From Sphingomonas sp. Leaf407 (lineage in GTDB: Bacteria; Pseudomonadota; Alphaproteobacteria; Sphingomonadales; Sphingomonadaceae): a DNA stretch of 64,000 bases. The notes under the pieces are model-generated. The model ran no database searches. It was not told where the DNA came from and saw only the letters and a list, made by a program, of their open reading frames with translations. Numbering within the stretch: the stretch's first letter is position 1; each line of letters opens with the position of its first letter. The translations under genes and the position numbers were made by a program. Positions 26,637 through 35,761 of the stretch are shown piece by piece. The stretch covers positions 1,354,501 through 1,418,500 of the forward strand of contig NZ_LMQO01000001.1 in NCBI RefSeq assembly GCF_001425385.1. The letters run 5' to 3'.

Positions 26637-28022
26637 TTACCCGACCATCGATTCGGGCCGGACCAGCCGGTCGAACGTCGCTTCGTCGACCAGCCCGAGC
26701 GCGAGGCCGGCTTCGCGCAGCGTCTGCCCTGCGGCATGGGCATGCTTGGCGATCTTCGCGGCATTGTCATAGCCGATCTCGGGGGCCAGCGCCGTCACCA
26801 GCATCAGCGATCGTTCGACTAGTTCGCCGATCCGCTGCCGGTTCGGCTCGATCCCGTCGACGCAGCGCGTGGCGAAGCTGACCATGCCGACGCTCAGCAG
26901 ATCGATCGACCGCAGCACCGCCGCGCCGATCAACGGCTTGAAGACGTTGAGTTCGAGATGCCCCTGCATCCCGCCCACCGTCACCGACAGGTGATTGCCG
27001 ATCACCTGCGCCGACACCATCGTCAGCATCTCGCACTGGGTCGGGTTGACCTTGCCCGGCATGATCGAGCTGCCCGGTTCGTTGGCGGGAAGATCGATCT
27101 CCCCCAGCCCCGACCTCGGCCCCGAACCGAGCAGGCGAATATCGTTGGCGATCTTGGTCAGCGCCACCGCCAGCGTGTTGAGCGTGCCCGACAGTTGCAC
27201 CAGCGGATCGTTCGATGCCAGCGCCTCGAACTTGTTGGGCGCAGTGACGAAGACATGCCCGGTGATCGAGGCGATCTCCGCTGCGACCGCTTCAGCGAAA
27301 CCGGGCGCGGCGTTCAGGCCGGTGCCGACCGCCGTGCCGCCCTGTGCCAACCGCAGCAGATCGTCCTCGGCAGAGCGCAACCGGCGGTCGGCATCGCGCA
27401 GTTGCGCGACGTAAGCGGAAAACTCCTGCCCCAGCGTGAGCGGCGTCGCGTCCTGCAAATGGGTGCGGCCGATCTTGACGATCTCCGCCCAGTCCCGGGC
27501 CTTCGCCTCCAGCGATCCCGCCAGCCGGTCGAGCGCGGGCAGCAGGTCGCGGTTGAGCGCGATGACGGCGGCGACATGCAGCGCGGTCGGGAAACTGTCG
27601 TTCGACGATTGCCCCATGTTGACGTGATCGTTGGGATGCACCGGCACCTTGCCGCCGCGGGTTCCGCCCAACACCTCGTTGGCGCGGCCGGCGATCACTT
27701 CGTTGACGTTCATGTTCGATTGGGTGCCGCTGCCGGTCTGCCAGATGACCAGCGGGAACTGGTCGTCGAGCTTGCCGACGATCACCTCTCCCGCCGCCGA
27801 ATCGATCGCATCGGCGATGTTGTCGGGAAGGCCGTGCGTACGGTTCACGCGCGCCGCCGCCTGCTTCACGATCGCCAGTGCGTGGACGATGCCGATCGGC
27901 ATGCGTTCGCTGGCGGCGAAGGGGAAATTCTCGATCGATCGCTCGGTCTGCGCTCCCCAATAGGCTTGCGAAGGAACCTCGATCGGGCCGATCGAATCGG
28001 TTTCGGTGCGGGTGTTGCTCAT
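26637..28022 (-). CDS. fumC: Class II fumarate hydratase
   Basis: A 461-aa fumarase of the iron-independent type, converting fumarate to malate in the TCA cycle. The family signature [12 protein letters not shown] lies near residue 316. [32 protein letters not shown] and [20 protein letters not shown] mark the three active-site regions. Length is standard. The start ATG 28022 lies only 24 bases downstream of the GNAT gene stop on the same strand. Confidence 0.95.
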   Translation of the reverse strand: MSNTRTETDSIGPIEVPSQAYWGAQTERSIENFPFAASERMPIGIVHALAIVKQAAARVNRTHGLPDNIADAIDSAAGEVIVGKLDDQFPLVIWQTGSGTQSNMNVNEVIAGRANEVLGGTRGGKVPVHPNDHVNMGQSSNDSFPTALHVAAVIALNRDLLPALDRLAGSLEAKARDWAEIVKIGRTHLQDATPLTLGQEFSAYVAQLRDADRRLRSAEDDLLRLAQGGTAVGTGLNAAPGFAEAVAAEIASITGHVFVTAPNKFEALASNDPLVQLSGTLNTLAVALTKIANDIRLLGSGPRSGLGEIDLPANEPGSSIMPGKVNPTQCEMLTMVSAQVIGNHLSVTVGGMQGHLELNVFKPLIGAAVLRSIDLLSVGMVSFATRCVDGIEPNRQRIGELVERSLMLVTALAPEIGYDNAAKIAKHAHAAGQTLREAGLALGLVDEATFDRLVRPESMVG

Positions 28023-28045
28023 ACCCGCGAGAACCCGTCAGCGGT

Positions 28046-28462
28046 TCAGTCGATCCGTTTCGACAGGAAGAAGCGCGTCTCGCCCGGCGGGAAATCGGGA
28101 ATGTCGCCGTATACAGCGAAGCCCAGCTTCTCGTAGAAGCCCCGCGCCTGGAAACTGAACGTGTCGAGCCAGATGCCGATGCACCCGTCGGCCCGCGCTT
28201 CCGCTTCCGCCCGCTGCATCAGGTCGCGGCCAATCCCGCGCCCCTTGTGCGATGGCGGCACCGCCAGATATTCGACGAACAGCCAGCGATAGCCGATCCT
28301 GCCCCACAGCCCGCCGAGGATTGCGCCGCCCTCGTCGCGCAGGACGATCGCGACCTGCCGCCGTCCGGTCGGCCCGACCGCCGCGTCGTTATGCGCGACG
28401 AGCACGCGCAGGATCGCGTCGCGTTCGGCATCACCCGGCGCGGCGACGACCTCGATCGTCAC
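28046..28462 (-). CDS. GNAT-family N-acetyltransferase
   Basis: A 138-aa acetyltransferase. The acetyl-CoA loop is VPPSHKGRGIGRDLMQRAE (residues about 69-87; R/Q-x-x-G-x-G/A in the form KGRGIG). The end WLDTFSFQARGFYEKLGF is the usual fold closure. The acceptor is unknown. Its start overlaps the sspB stop by four bases. Confidence 0.87.
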   Translation of the reverse strand: MTIEVVAAPGDAERDAILRVLVAHNDAAVGPTGRRQVAIVLRDEGGAILGGLWGRIGYRWLFVEYLAVPPSHKGRGIGRDLMQRAEAEARADGCIGIWLDTFSFQARGFYEKLGFAVYGDIPDFPPGETRFFLSKRID

Positions 28463-28941
28463 TTCTTGCGTTTGAAATCCACCGCGACGACGTTCGACCC
28501 GTCCTCGCTCGTTGCAATCGGCGCATCGTTTTCCGGCTGGTCGTGCGGTTCGGAATCGATCCCGCCATCCTCGGTCGCCTGAAAACGCAGCTCGAAATTG
28601 ACCGCCGGATCGTGAAAGCCGGTGATCGCCGCATGGGGAATGATGAGCGTCGACGGAATGCCGCCGAAGCTCAGGCCCACCGAAAAGCGGGTATCGTCGA
28701 CGGTCAGGTCCCAGAAGCGATGCTGGATGACGATCGTCATCTCGTCCGGGAAGCGTTCGATCAACCGCTTGGGAATGTCGACGCCGGGGGCCTGCGTCTT
28801 GAAGGTGATGTAGAAATGATGCTCGCCGGGCAGCGCCCCGGTGGCGGACACCTGCCCCAGCACGCGGCCGACCACCGCGCGCAGGGCTTCCTGGACGATC
28901 TCGTCATACGGGATCAGGCTGTCGGCGATGATCTGGTTCAT
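28459..28941 (-). CDS. sspB: ClpXP adaptor SspB (alpha type)
   Basis: A 160-aa protein with the alphaproteobacterial SspB fold: LIPYDEIVQEALRAVVGRVL, HHFYITFKTQAPGVDIPKRL, RFPDEMTIVIQHRFWDLTV and FSVGLSFGGIPSTLIIPHAAI. SspB tethers ssrA-tagged proteins to ClpX. An acidic linker follows residue 130 and the C-terminal VVAVDFKRKK is the ClpX-binding tail. The start is ATG 28941; a longer frame exists upstream but lies in the promoter region shared with hisB. Confidence 0.9.
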   Translation of the reverse strand: MNQIIADSLIPYDEIVQEALRAVVGRVLGQVSATGALPGEHHFYITFKTQAPGVDIPKRLIERFPDEMTIVIQHRFWDLTVDDTRFSVGLSFGGIPSTLIIPHAAITGFHDPAVNFELRFQATEDGGIDSEPHDQPENDAPIATSEDGSNVVAVDFKRKK

Positions 28942-29022
28942 GGCGACCTTGGGTAGCGGGGTTTCGTGCCCGGTCAAGATTCGTTACGTTGCACCGGGCC
29001 GACACCGCGCTATGGGACGCCC

Positions 29023-29610
29023 ATGCGCACCGCCACCATCGCCCGCCACACCAGCGAGACGTCGGTCGACGTCACCGTCAACCTCGACGGCACCGGCACC
29101 TACGACGTGTCGACCGGAGTCGGCTTCTTCGATCACATGCTGGAGCAGCTCAGCCGTCATTCGCTGATCGACCTGACCGTCCGCACCAAGGGCGACCTGC
29201 ATATCGACGCGCACCACACCGTCGAGGACACCGGCATCGCGATCGGCGAGGCGTTCGCGAAAGCCCTCGGCGACAAGCGCGGCATCGCCCGCTATGGCGA
29301 GGCGCTGTCGCCAATGGACGAGACGCTGACCCGCGTCGCCCTCGACATTTCGGGGCGGCCGTGGACGGTGTGGAAGGTCGCGTTCAGCCAGCAGTCGCTC
29401 GGCACGATGGATACCGAGATGTTCGAGCATTTCTGCCACAGTTTCGCGCAGGCGGCGGGCATCACGCTGCACATCGAAACGCTGTACGGCACCAACAATC
29501 ATCATATCGTCGAAAGCGTCTTCAAGGGACTGGCGCGAGCCTTGCGCATGGCGACCGAGATCGACCCGCGCAAGGCCGATGCCATCCCCTCGACCAAGGG
29601 AGTATTGTAA
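29023..29610 (+). CDS. hisB: Imidazoleglycerol-phosphate dehydratase
   Basis: A 195-aa monofunctional HisB, the sixth step of histidine synthesis. The two metal-binding pseudo-repeats are visible: [13 protein letters not shown] with [12 protein letters not shown], and [12 protein letters not shown] with [23 protein letters not shown] 29023 is chosen because the protein then begins in the family frame (RTATIARHT). It opens the his operon and is divergent from sspB by about 80 bases. Confidence 0.95.
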   Translation: MRTATIARHTSETSVDVTVNLDGTGTYDVSTGVGFFDHMLEQLSRHSLIDLTVRTKGDLHIDAHHTVEDTGIAIGEAFAKALGDKRGIARYGEALSPMDETLTRVALDISGRPWTVWKVAFSQQSLGTMDTEMFEHFCHSFAQAAGITLHIETLYGTNNHHIVESVFKGLARALRMATEIDPRKADAIPSTKGVL

Positions 29611-29612
29611 CG

Positions 29613-29918
29613 ATGGTCGCCCGTCCGATGCAGCCGCTGAGCCTCGCCATGCTGAGCTATGTGAAGCCGTTGGAAGAAGTCGACACGCACCGCGCGGCGC
29701 ATGTCGCGTGGATCGAGGCGCGGATGGCGGCGGGCGAGATGCTGCTGGCCGGGCGGCGCAATCCGCCGACCGGTGGCGTGCTGCTGTTCCGTGGCGATGC
29801 GGAGACGGTGCAAGCGCTGGCCGAAACCGATCCGTTCGTGCTGAACGGCGTCGCCACGGTCGAGGTCGTCGCCTTCACCGCCACCCTTGCCGTCGACGCG
29901 GTGGCCGCCGCACTGTGA
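29613..29918 (+). CDS. YciI family protein in the his operon
   Basis: A 101-aa ferredoxin-like alpha+beta protein. It has the YciI pattern [32 protein letters not shown], with the conserved His and Asp that may be catalytic, and [16 protein letters not shown] at the end. Its function is unknown. It starts two bases after hisB and its stop shares bases with the hisH GTG start, so it is made with the histidine enzymes. ATG 29628 is an alternative start. Confidence 0.8.
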   Translation: MVARPMQPLSLAMLSYVKPLEEVDTHRAAHVAWIEARMAAGEMLLAGRRNPPTGGVLLFRGDAETVQALAETDPFVLNGVATVEVVAFTATLAVDAVAAAL

Positions 29919-30514
29919 TCGCGCTGATCGATTATGGCGCGGGCAACCTCCATTCGGTTGCCAACGCATTGAAGGCAGCGGGTTCGCGCGATCTGGCAAT
30001 CACCGCCGACCCCGACGTGGTGCTGCGCGCCGATCGCATCGTGCTGCCCGGCGTCGGCGCGTTCGCCGCGTGCATGGGCGGGCTTGCCGCGATCCCCGGC
30101 ATGATCGAGACGCTGCGCGCACGGGCGCTGGACGGCGGCGTGCCCTTCCTCGGCGTGTGTGTGGGCATGCAGTTGCTGGCCACGACCGGCGAGGAATTCG
30201 GCACCCACGCCGGCCTCGGCTGGATCGACGGCACCGTCCGCCGGATCGATCCCGCGCCCGGCGTCACCGTACCGCACATGGGCTGGAACGACGTGGTGCC
30301 GGTGGCCGATCACCCGCTGCTGGTGCCGGGCGAAGCCTATTTCCTGCACAGCTATGCGTTCGAGGGCGATGGCGTGCTCGCCACGACCGATCATGGCGGG
30401 CCGGTGAGTGCCGCGATCGGCCGCGACAATCTGCTGGGCGTGCAGTTCCACCCCGAAAAGAGCCAGCGCTACGGCCTCGCGCTGCTGGAGAGGTTTCTCG
30501 AATGGCGTCCTTGA
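29915..30514 (+). CDS. hisH: Imidazole glycerol phosphate synthase, glutaminase subunit
   Basis: A 199-aa class I glutaminase that hands ammonia to HisF. It starts [18 protein letters not shown]. The nucleophile loop is [13 protein letters not shown] (Cys near 84) and the His/Glu pair is in [10 protein letters not shown] (about 180). GTG 29915 overlaps the YciI stop, and the 3' end overlaps hisA by 13 bases. Confidence 0.94.
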   Translation: MIALIDYGAGNLHSVANALKAAGSRDLAITADPDVVLRADRIVLPGVGAFAACMGGLAAIPGMIETLRARALDGGVPFLGVCVGMQLLATTGEEFGTHAGLGWIDGTVRRIDPAPGVTVPHMGWNDVVPVADHPLLVPGEAYFLHSYAFEGDGVLATTDHGGPVSAAIGRDNLLGVQFHPEKSQRYGLALLERFLEWRP

Positions 30515-31230
30515 TCGTCTTCCCCGCCATCGATCTGAAGGGTGGGCAGATCGTCCGACTGGCCGAAGGCGATATGGCCCGCGCCACCGTCTATGGCGAC
30601 GATCCGGCGCATCAGGCGTCGGTGTTCGCCGATGCCGGGGCGGATCATCTGCACGTCGTCGACCTCGACGGAGCCTTCGCCGGCCAGTCGGTCAACGGCG
30701 ATGCGGTGGCGGGCATCCTGAACGCCTTTCCCGGCCGGGTGCAACTGGGTGGCGGCATCCGCAACCGCGCCAACGTCGATCGCTGGCTCGACCTCGGCGT
30801 CGCGCGGGTGGTGATCGGCACCGCCGCGCTGGAGGACCCCGATTTCGTGCGCGAGGCGGCCCGCGCCTGTCCGGGCCGGATCGTCGTTGCGGTCGATGCG
30901 TGGGACGGCATGGTCGCGACGCGTGGCTGGGCCGATGTGTCCGACGTGTCGGTGGTCGACCTCGCCCGCCGGTTCGAGGATGCCGGCGTCGCAGCAGTTC
31001 TGTTCACCGACGTCGGGCGTGACGGGATGCTGAAAGGCTGCAATGTCGAGGCGACGACCGCGCTGGCGGCTGCCGTATCGATTCCGGTCATCGCCAGCGG
31101 CGGCGTGGCCGATATCGGCGATATCCATGCGCTGAAAGGCAAGGCGGGAATCGAAGGCGTCATAACCGGCCGCGCGCTGTACGACGGGCGCCTCGATCTG
31201 GCCGAGGCGATCGCGGTGGCGCGCGCGTGA
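30502..31230 (+). CDS. hisA: ProFAR isomerase
   Basis: A 242-aa TIM barrel. The first catalytic Asp is in [14 protein letters not shown] (D11 region), the second in [13 protein letters not shown]. The phosphate sites [10 protein letters not shown] and [13 protein letters not shown] are complete. It isomerises the phosphoribosyl aminoimidazole intermediate before HisHF. ATG 30502 lies inside the end of hisH. Confidence 0.95.
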   Translation: MASLIVFPAIDLKGGQIVRLAEGDMARATVYGDDPAHQASVFADAGADHLHVVDLDGAFAGQSVNGDAVAGILNAFPGRVQLGGGIRNRANVDRWLDLGVARVVIGTAALEDPDFVREAARACPGRIVVAVDAWDGMVATRGWADVSDVSVVDLARRFEDAGVAAVLFTDVGRDGMLKGCNVEATTALAAAVSIPVIASGGVADIGDIHALKGKAGIEGVITGRALYDGRLDLAEAIAVARA

Positions 31231-31991
31231 GCGTCCGCGTCCGCGTCATCCCCTGTCTCGACGTCCATGCCGGGCGGGTGGTCAAGGGCGTGAATTTCGT
31301 CGAGCTGCGCGATGCCGGCGATCCGGTGGAACAGGCGCGAGCCTATGACGCGGCGGGCGCCGATGAACTGACCTTCCTCGACATCGGCGCCAGCCACGAA
31401 GGGCGCGACACGATCATCGACGTGGTGCGCCGCACTGCCGAGGTGTGCTTCATGCCGCTGACCGTCGGTGGCGGGGTGCGCACGCCCGAGGATGCTCGTG
31501 CGCTGCTGCTGGCCGGTGCGGACAAGGTCGCGGTCAATTCCGCCGCCGTGGCGCGGCCCGAACTGGTGGCCGATATTGCCGCGCGCTTCGGCAGCCAGTG
31601 CGTCACTGCCTCGGTCGACGCGCGGCGGGTCGGCGACCGGTGGGAGGTGTTCACCCATGGCGGCAGGCGGGCGACCGGCATCGACGCGGTGGAGCATGCG
31701 CTGCGCCTTGCCGAGCTGGGCGCGGGCGAACTGCTGGTGACGTCGATGGACCGCGACGGCACGCGCGACGGCTATGACCTCGACCTGATCCGCAACATCG
31801 CTGATGCGGTATCGGTGCCGGTCGTCGCATCGGGCGGCGTCGGGAACCTCGACCATCTGGTCGCGGGGGTGACGCAGGGCCATGCGAGCGCGGTTCTGGC
31901 CGCCTCGATCTTTCATTTCGGCGAGGCGTCGATCGCCGATGCGCATGCCGCGCTGGCGAGGGCGGGCGTGCCGGTGCGGTCGCCCGCATGA
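31227..31991 (+). CDS. hisF: Imidazole glycerol phosphate synthase, cyclase subunit
   Basis: A 254-aa TIM barrel partner of HisH. The start [20 protein letters not shown] carries the catalytic Asp11, and [19 protein letters not shown] the second Asp near 175. [28 protein letters not shown] binds phosphate. GTG 31227 overlaps the hisA stop. The hisF stop overlaps the start of a 48-codon ORF. Confidence 0.95.
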   Translation: MSVRVRVIPCLDVHAGRVVKGVNFVELRDAGDPVEQARAYDAAGADELTFLDIGASHEGRDTIIDVVRRTAEVCFMPLTVGGGVRTPEDARALLLAGADKVAVNSAAVARPELVADIAARFGSQCVTASVDARRVGDRWEVFTHGGRRATGIDAVEHALRLAELGAGELLVTSMDRDGTRDGYDLDLIRNIADAVSVPVVASGGVGNLDHLVAGVTQGHASAVLAASIFHFGEASIADAHAALARAGVPVRSPA

Positions 31992-32134
31992 TACCCGTGG
32001 TCCTCGCCGCCCATTCGGGCACCGTGCCCCCGCGCACCGGCTTCGCGCTGTCCGACGTGGCGACCTTCGTCGCGGTCGCGCTGATGGTGGTGCTGGCGCG
32101 GCGGGCGATCCGCAACCGCAACCGCAAGGATTGA
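31988..32134 (+). CDS. 48-aa single-span membrane ORF inside the his operon
   Basis: ATG 31988 overlaps the hisF stop (ATGA), and the TGA at 32132-32134 is two bases before the hisE start. The frame encodes 48 residues: a short N terminus ([11 protein letters not shown]), one hydrophobic span at about residues 19-37 ([14 protein letters not shown]) and a basic tail ([11 protein letters not shown]). The tail predicts a cytoplasmic C terminus. The tight fit between two his genes suggests a real, co-translated membrane microprotein. Without it hisF and hisE would be separated by 145 bases in an otherwise compact operon. I do not recognise a family. Confidence 0.55.
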   Translation: MIPVVLAAHSGTVPPRTGFALSDVATFVAVALMVVLARRAIRNRNRKD

Positions 32135-32136
32135 CC

Positions 32137-32454
32137 ATGGACGCGCTCGACCATCTCGAATCGGTGATCGCTGCCCGGCTGCACGGCGATCCGGCACAAT
32201 CCTATGTCGCGAAGCTCCATGTGCGGGGCGTGCCGAAGATCGCGCAGAAGGTCGGCGAGGAGGCGGTCGAGTGCGTCATCGCGGCGATGGCCGACGATCG
32301 CGCCGGGCTGATCGGCGAGGCCGCCGACCTGCTGTTCCACCTGCTAGTGCTGCTCGCTGAGAAGCGAATCACGCTGGACGAGGTCCGCGCCGAGCTGACG
32401 CGGCGCGACGGCCTGTCGGGCATCGCCGAGAAAGCCGCCCGCCCCAAGGAGTGA
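32137..32454 (+). CDS. hisE: Phosphoribosyl-ATP diphosphatase
   Basis: A 105-aa all-helical MazG-like pyrophosphatase. KIAQKVGEEAVECVIAAMADD supplies the metal-binding EExxE-type glutamates, and GEAADLLFHLLVLLAEKRI the second helix. It catalyses the second step of histidine synthesis as a separate protein, not fused to HisI. Its stop overlaps the GTG start of the HIT gene. Confidence 0.93.
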   Translation: MDALDHLESVIAARLHGDPAQSYVAKLHVRGVPKIAQKVGEEAVECVIAAMADDRAGLIGEAADLLFHLLVLLAEKRITLDEVRAELTRRDGLSGIAEKAARPKE

Positions 32455-32837
32455 AGCCCGTGCCGATCGACGCCACCCTCCCCTATGACGACACCAACAT
32501 CTTCGCCCGCATCCTGCGCGGCGAGATTCCGGCGAAGCGGGTCTATGAGGACGAGTACGCGCTCGCCTTCCACGACATCACCCCGCAGGCCCCGGTGCAT
32601 GTGCTGGTGATCCCCAAGGGTGCCTATGTGTCGTGGGACGATTTCTCAGGCCGGGCGAGCGATAACGAGATCGCCGGATTCGTCCGCGCAGTCGGCCATG
32701 TCGCGCGCGAACACGGGCTGGTCGAACCGGGCTATCGCCTGCTCGCCAACGTCGGCGGACATGGCGGACAGGAGGTGCCGCACCTGCACGTTCACCTGTT
32801 CGGTGGGCAGCCGTTGGGACCGATGCTGTCGCGATAG
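32451..32837 (+). CDS. HIT family (HinT-like) protein
   Basis: A 128-aa nucleotide-binding protein. NIFARILRGEIPAKRVYEDEYALAFHDI is the usual opening and VPHLHVHLFGG the histidine triad near residue 110. Family members hydrolyse adenosine phosphoramidates. GTG 32451 overlaps hisE, and GTG 32460 is an alternative. Placement directly after hisE is also seen in other alphaproteobacteria. It appears to be the last gene of the his operon. Confidence 0.9.
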   Translation: MKPVPIDATLPYDDTNIFARILRGEIPAKRVYEDEYALAFHDITPQAPVHVLVIPKGAYVSWDDFSGRASDNEIAGFVRAVGHVAREHGLVEPGYRLLANVGGHGGQEVPHLHVHLFGGQPLGPMLSR

Positions 32838-32876
32838 GACAGCTTTATTACACGAAAGGAATTGCACCGGGCGGAT

Positions 32877-32905
32877 TTGCGGGTAGGTTTCACGCATCAT
32901 AATTC
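32877..32905 (+). promoter_or_regulatory. Predicted promoter of the amino-acid permease
   Basis: TTGCGG (32877-32882), a 17-base spacer and TAATTC (32900-32905) give a fair housekeeping promoter about 40 bases before ATG 32945. Confidence 0.35.
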
Positions 32906-32944
32906 CGGTGGCGCGTCGGTTGCGACCACCTATGGGGGGCCTGC

Positions 32945-34411
32945 ATGATCTTCGGCCGTATCAAGTCGCTGGACGCGATCCTCGCGACCGCGGAAAAAAA
33001 GTCGCTCGCGCGCACGCTCGGCGCGTTCCAGCTTACGATGCTGGGGGTCGGTGCGATCATCGGCACCGGCATCTTCGTCCTGACCGCGGAGGCTGCGCAA
33101 AAGGCCGGGCCGGGCATGATGATCGCCTTCATCATCGCTGGATTCGTCTGCGCCGTAGCCGCGCTGTGCTATGCCGAGATGTCGTCGATGGTCCCGGTAT
33201 CGGGATCGGCATATACCTACAGCTACGCCGTCATGGGCGAATTGCTGGCATGGATGGTCGGCTGGGCACTGGTGCTTGAATATGCGGTCGCCGCTGGCGC
33301 GGTATCCGTCGGCTGGTCGGGGTATTTCGTCGGTTTGCTGCGCGAGTTCGCGGGTATCGACCTGCCCGCAGCGCTGACCCTGGGGCCGATCGATGGCGGG
33401 ATCATTAACCTGCCGGCGTTCATCATCGCGTTGCTGGTGACGTGGCTGCTGGTGATCGGGACCAAGGAATCGGCATTTATCAATGCCATCCTCGTCGCGG
33501 TGAAGATCGCTGCGCTCGTCCTGTTCTGCGTCCTCGCGCTGCCGGTCATGAAATCGGCCAATTTCGAACCGTTCGCGCCGCTGGGCTTTGGCGGCATATC
33601 GGCGGCGGCAGCGTCGATCTTCTTCGCCTATGTCGGGTTCGATGCAGTCTCGACCGCGGCCGAGGAAACCAAGAACCCGCAACGCAACATGCCGATCGGC
33701 CTGATCGGCAGCCTTGCCATCTGCACGGTCTTCTACATCCTCGTGGCCGCCGGGGTCATCGGCACGGTCGGTGCGCAGCCGATGCTGGACGCGAACGGCA
33801 ACGGCATTGCGCCGGGCAGCACCGAGCTGGCCGCTGCCTGCGCGAATATCGGTTCGCAGGCCGTCGTATGTTCCAAGGAAGCTTTGGCATGGACGCTGCG
33901 TGAAATCGGCTGGCGTCAGGTCGGCAATCTGGTCGGCCTTGCCGCCGGCCTTGCCCTGCCCAGCGTCGTGCTGATGATGATGTTCGGCCAGACGCGCATC
34001 TTCTTCGTGATGAGCCGGGACGGCCTGCTGCCGGAGAAGCTGTCGCAGGTGCATCCGAAATACGGCACCCCGCATGTCGTCACGATCATCACCGGCGTGT
34101 TCGTCGCGTTCTTCGCGGCATTGTTTCCGGTCGGTGCGCTCGCTGACATCTCCAATTCGGGAACGTTGTTCGCCTTCGCGATGGTCGCGATCGCGGTACT
34201 GGTGCTGCGGCGGACCGATCCGGGTCGGCGTCGTCCGTTCCGTACCCCGGCAGTGATTCTCGTCGCGCCGTTGGCGGTGGCCGGATGCCTGTACCTGTTC
34301 TTCAGCCTGTCGTTCTACACGCTGGCGCTGTTCTTCGGATGGGCGGCGCTCGGACTGGTCGTGTATTTCGGTTACAGCCGTTCGCACAGCCATGTCGGAC
34401 GTGGTCTCTGA
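32945..34411 (+). CDS. APC-family amino-acid permease
   Basis: A 488-aa inner-membrane transporter with about 12-13 helices. The first helix GVGAIIGTGIFVLTA carries the unwound Gly-rich substrate site of the APC superfamily. FFAYVGFDAVSTAAEETKNPQRNMP is the conserved loop of cationic-amino-acid-type carriers, and GQTRIFFVMSRDGLLPEKLSQVHPKYGTPH follows later. GGGGGG precedes ATG 32945. The substrate may be a cationic or neutral amino acid. It sits alone between the his operon and a strong terminator. Confidence 0.9.
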   Translation: MIFGRIKSLDAILATAEKKSLARTLGAFQLTMLGVGAIIGTGIFVLTAEAAQKAGPGMMIAFIIAGFVCAVAALCYAEMSSMVPVSGSAYTYSYAVMGELLAWMVGWALVLEYAVAAGAVSVGWSGYFVGLLREFAGIDLPAALTLGPIDGGIINLPAFIIALLVTWLLVIGTKESAFINAILVAVKIAALVLFCVLALPVMKSANFEPFAPLGFGGISAAAASIFFAYVGFDAVSTAAEETKNPQRNMPIGLIGSLAICTVFYILVAAGVIGTVGAQPMLDANGNGIAPGSTELAAACANIGSQAVVCSKEALAWTLREIGWRQVGNLVGLAAGLALPSVVLMMMFGQTRIFFVMSRDGLLPEKLSQVHPKYGTPHVVTIITGVFVAFFAALFPVGALADISNSGTLFAFAMVAIAVLVLRRTDPGRRRPFRTPAVILVAPLAVAGCLYLFFSLSFYTLALFFGWAALGLVVYFGYSRSHSHVGRGL

Positions 34412-34480
34412 CGGATACGCCGGAAACCGGCAGCGGTACGCCGCCGCTACCGCGGACCCCGACGCCTGACGATGCTCGAA

Positions 34481-34533
34481 GCGCAAAAGGAAAGGGTCCG
34501 GGAGGCAACTCCCGGACCCTTTCCTTTTTGCGC
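34481..34533. terminator. Strong bidirectional terminator
   Basis: A stem of more than 20 pairs (34481-34504 with 34509-34533, one bulged T) closed by a four-base loop. It has A-rich and T-rich stretches in the outer stem (AAAAGG / CCTTTTT), so it can stop transcription from both the permease and the convergent kinase gene. Confidence 0.85.
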
Positions 34534-34629
34534 TATCGGATGCCCGGACGTTCCCGGCATCATCGGCGTTGAGCCGACATGCGGCGGGCGACTGCAGGAC
34601 CGGAAAAGCCGACCCCGCCATCGGTCGGT

Positions 34630-35628
34630 TCAGCCGAGCTTCGTCGCCGCCAGCGTCTTCAGGTCGACTTCGGGCCGCGCGCCATAGTGCGACAGGATTT
34701 CGGCGGCGCACAGCGCACCCAGCTTCAGCGAGCGTTCGACGTCATGGCCCTGCGCCTGCCCATGCAGGAAGCCGGCGGCGAACAGATCGCCCGCGCCGGT
34801 GGTGTCGACCACCCGCGCGATCTGCTCGGCGGCGACGCTGGTGCGCTTGCCCGCCGTCACCGCGATCGCGCCGTGTTCGCCGCGCGTCACGACCAGTAGC
34901 GGCGCCTGGCCTGCGACCTTGTCGACCGCCGCGTCGAAATCCTCGACCTCGGCCAGCGCCAGCAGCTCGTTCTCGTTGGCGAACAGGATGTCGATCTGCC
35001 CTTCGGCGATCAGCGCGCGGAAATCGTCGCCGTGGCGCGAGATGCAGAAGGTGTCCGAAAGAGTGAAGGCGACCTTGCGGCCCGCGTCACGCGCGATACG
35101 GATGCCGGCACGCATCGCCGCGCGGGGTTCTTCCGGATCCCACAGATAGCCTTCGAGATACAGGATCGCGCCGCTGGCGATCAGATCGGCGTCGAGGGCA
35201 GCTTCGGGCAGGAACTGCGATGCGCCGAGGAAGGTGTTCATCGTGCGCTGCCCATCGGGCGTTACGAAGATCAGGCAGCGCGCGGTGGTCGGCTCGCCGG
35301 CGCGGACGGCGGTATCAAAGCGGACCCCGGCGGCGCGGACGTCGTGCGCGAACACCGCGCCCAACTGGTCGTCGGCGACCTGACCGATGAAGCCGGTCTT
35401 GCCGCCCAGCGCGGCGATGGCGGCGACGGTGTTGGCGGCCGATCCGCCCGACACTTCGCGGCCCGGCCCCATCTTGGCATAGAGCGCGTCGGCGTCGGCG
35501 GGGGAGAAGACGAGCTGCATCGAGCCCTTGGTCATCCCCTCGGCGGCGAGGAACGCATCGTCGGACTGGGCGAGAATATCGACGATGGCGTTGCCGATGG
35601 CGACGACGTCGAGGGTGGGTTCGGTCAA
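34630..35628 (-). CDS. PfkB-family sugar/adenosine kinase
   Basis: A 332-aa ribokinase-like protein resembling bacterial adenosine kinases. LDVVAIGNAIVDILA starts the fold. SGGSAANTVAAIAALGGKTGFIGQV is the first PfkB signature, and VDTTGAGDLFAAGFLHG (Asp base) the second. TTG 35628 is favoured as start because GGAGAG stands five bases before it and the protein then begins TEPTLDVVAIG. ATG 35649 has no ribosome site. Adenosine is the likely substrate but not proven. Confidence 0.87.
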   Translation of the reverse strand: MTEPTLDVVAIGNAIVDILAQSDDAFLAAEGMTKGSMQLVFSPADADALYAKMGPGREVSGGSAANTVAAIAALGGKTGFIGQVADDQLGAVFAHDVRAAGVRFDTAVRAGEPTTARCLIFVTPDGQRTMNTFLGASQFLPEAALDADLIASGAILYLEGYLWDPEEPRAAMRAGIRIARDAGRKVAFTLSDTFCISRHGDDFRALIAEGQIDILFANENELLALAEVEDFDAAVDKVAGQAPLLVVTRGEHGAIAVTAGKRTSVAAEQIARVVDTTGAGDLFAAGFLHGQAQGHDVERSLKLGALCAAEILSHYGARPEVDLKTLAATKLG

Positions 35629-35761
35629 GCTGGCTCTCCGGAAAGTCATGGGCCGCGACCGAAGGGCCGGAGCGGCGATGGCCGCGCGTTAGCCAGCGTG
35701 GCGGGGACAGGCAAGGGTCGGGCGTTGACGCCGGCCTTCGCGCCCCGCATGACCGCTCCCG

